Assembly: GCA_030623545.1 (NCBI GenBank)
Contig: JAUXLW010000021.1
Span: forward strand, 1-12,477
Reading direction: 5' to 3'
Length of the DNA stretch: 12,477 bases
Source of the DNA: Acidimicrobiia bacterium
Lineage (GTDB): Bacteria; Actinomycetota; Acidimicrobiia; Spongiisociales; SHLN01
The notes under the pieces were generated by a model that saw only the letters and a list, made by a program, of their open reading frames with translations, was not told the DNA's origin and ran no database searches. The translations under genes were made by a program, and so were the position numbers. Shown piece after piece: positions 12,287-12,477 of this stretch (position 1 is its first letter; each line of letters begins with the position of its first letter).

Positions 12287-12477
12287 TTGGCAGACCCGCC
12301 CGAGGATTTCAACGACCTCTTCGACCCCGTGACCGGTGTGGAAACGACGACCCCGTCCGGCCCGCCGCCTACGGTGGCGTGTCCTTCATGTGGCACAGCC
12401 AACGTGCCCACCGCCCGCCATTGCGTCGCGTGCGGCGCCCGGGTAGCCCAGGGACCCCTGCCCATGGCTCCCCAGCC
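12287..12477 (+). CDS. Zinc-ribbon protein, N-terminal part only
   Basis: The frame runs off the right edge, leaving about 63 residues. It must start after the in-frame TGA at 12275-12277. TTG 12287 is the first possible start and has GAGGAGA at 12276-12282, four bases upstream, so the choice is well supported. The product begins with an acidic stretch (ADPPEDFNDLFDPVTG), then a Pro/Thr-rich linker, then a four-cysteine zinc ribbon CPSCGTANVPTARHCVACGARV. Such ribbons often precede membrane, FHA or other domains in actinobacterial proteins; the rest is not visible, so no function can be given. It diverges from radA across about 100 bases that hold both promoters. Confidence 0.75.
   Translation, partial: MADPPEDFNDLFDPVTGVETTTPSGPPPTVACPSCGTANVPTARHCVACGARVAQGPLPMAPQ

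Overview
The window is GC-rich (by eye, not counted) and carries a conserved actinobacterial housekeeping block. CarD with DisA, a DUF3263 protein, an LppM-type lipoprotein and a short IspD beside IspF point to Actinobacteria. The YacL-like PIN-TRAM gene between carD and ispD, and the many genes that look leaderless, suggest an uncultured, perhaps Acidimicrobiia-like lineage. The phylum is fairly secure; the class is a guess.

Layout, left to right. Positions 1-261 hold the 3' end of a NIPSNAP-family gene with a one-base frameshift. Positions 295-1035 (minus) encode a protein ending in a degenerate response-regulator receiver domain. Positions 1107-1955 (plus) encode an LppM-like lipoprotein, convergent with a CvpA-CAP fusion protein (1960-2928, minus). 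A DUF3263 gene (minus) and a tRNA-Thr(UGU) gene (plus) diverge from a region with two perfect CG-rich palindromes. A YczE-like membrane protein (3490-4110) then converges on rlmB.

The right two thirds is a mostly minus-strand block transcribed in the order radA, disA, carD, PIN-TRAM, ispD, ispF, then (after a plus-strand glycerophosphodiesterase gene) cysS and rlmB. It joins DNA repair and c-di-AMP synthesis (RadA, DisA), rRNA and growth-linked transcription control (CarD), a probable membrane-tethered nuclease, two MEP-pathway isoprenoid enzymes, and translation functions. The order matches the Bacillus radA-disA-yacL-ispD-ispF-cysS-rlmB cluster, with carD inserted as in mycobacteria. A zinc-ribbon gene diverges from radA at the right edge.

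Main oddities: an in-frame amber codon cuts radA short although RadA-like sequence continues beyond it; CarD has a long Lys/Ala/Pro repeat tail; five genes share a TAnnnT-N6-start arrangement suggesting leaderless transcription; two convergent gene pairs have their stop codons inside inverted repeats; and a hairpin at the carD/PIN junction would mask a ribosome-binding site. I saw no mobile element, CRISPR array, phage gene or defence system, and no stretch above 300 bases lacks a gene.
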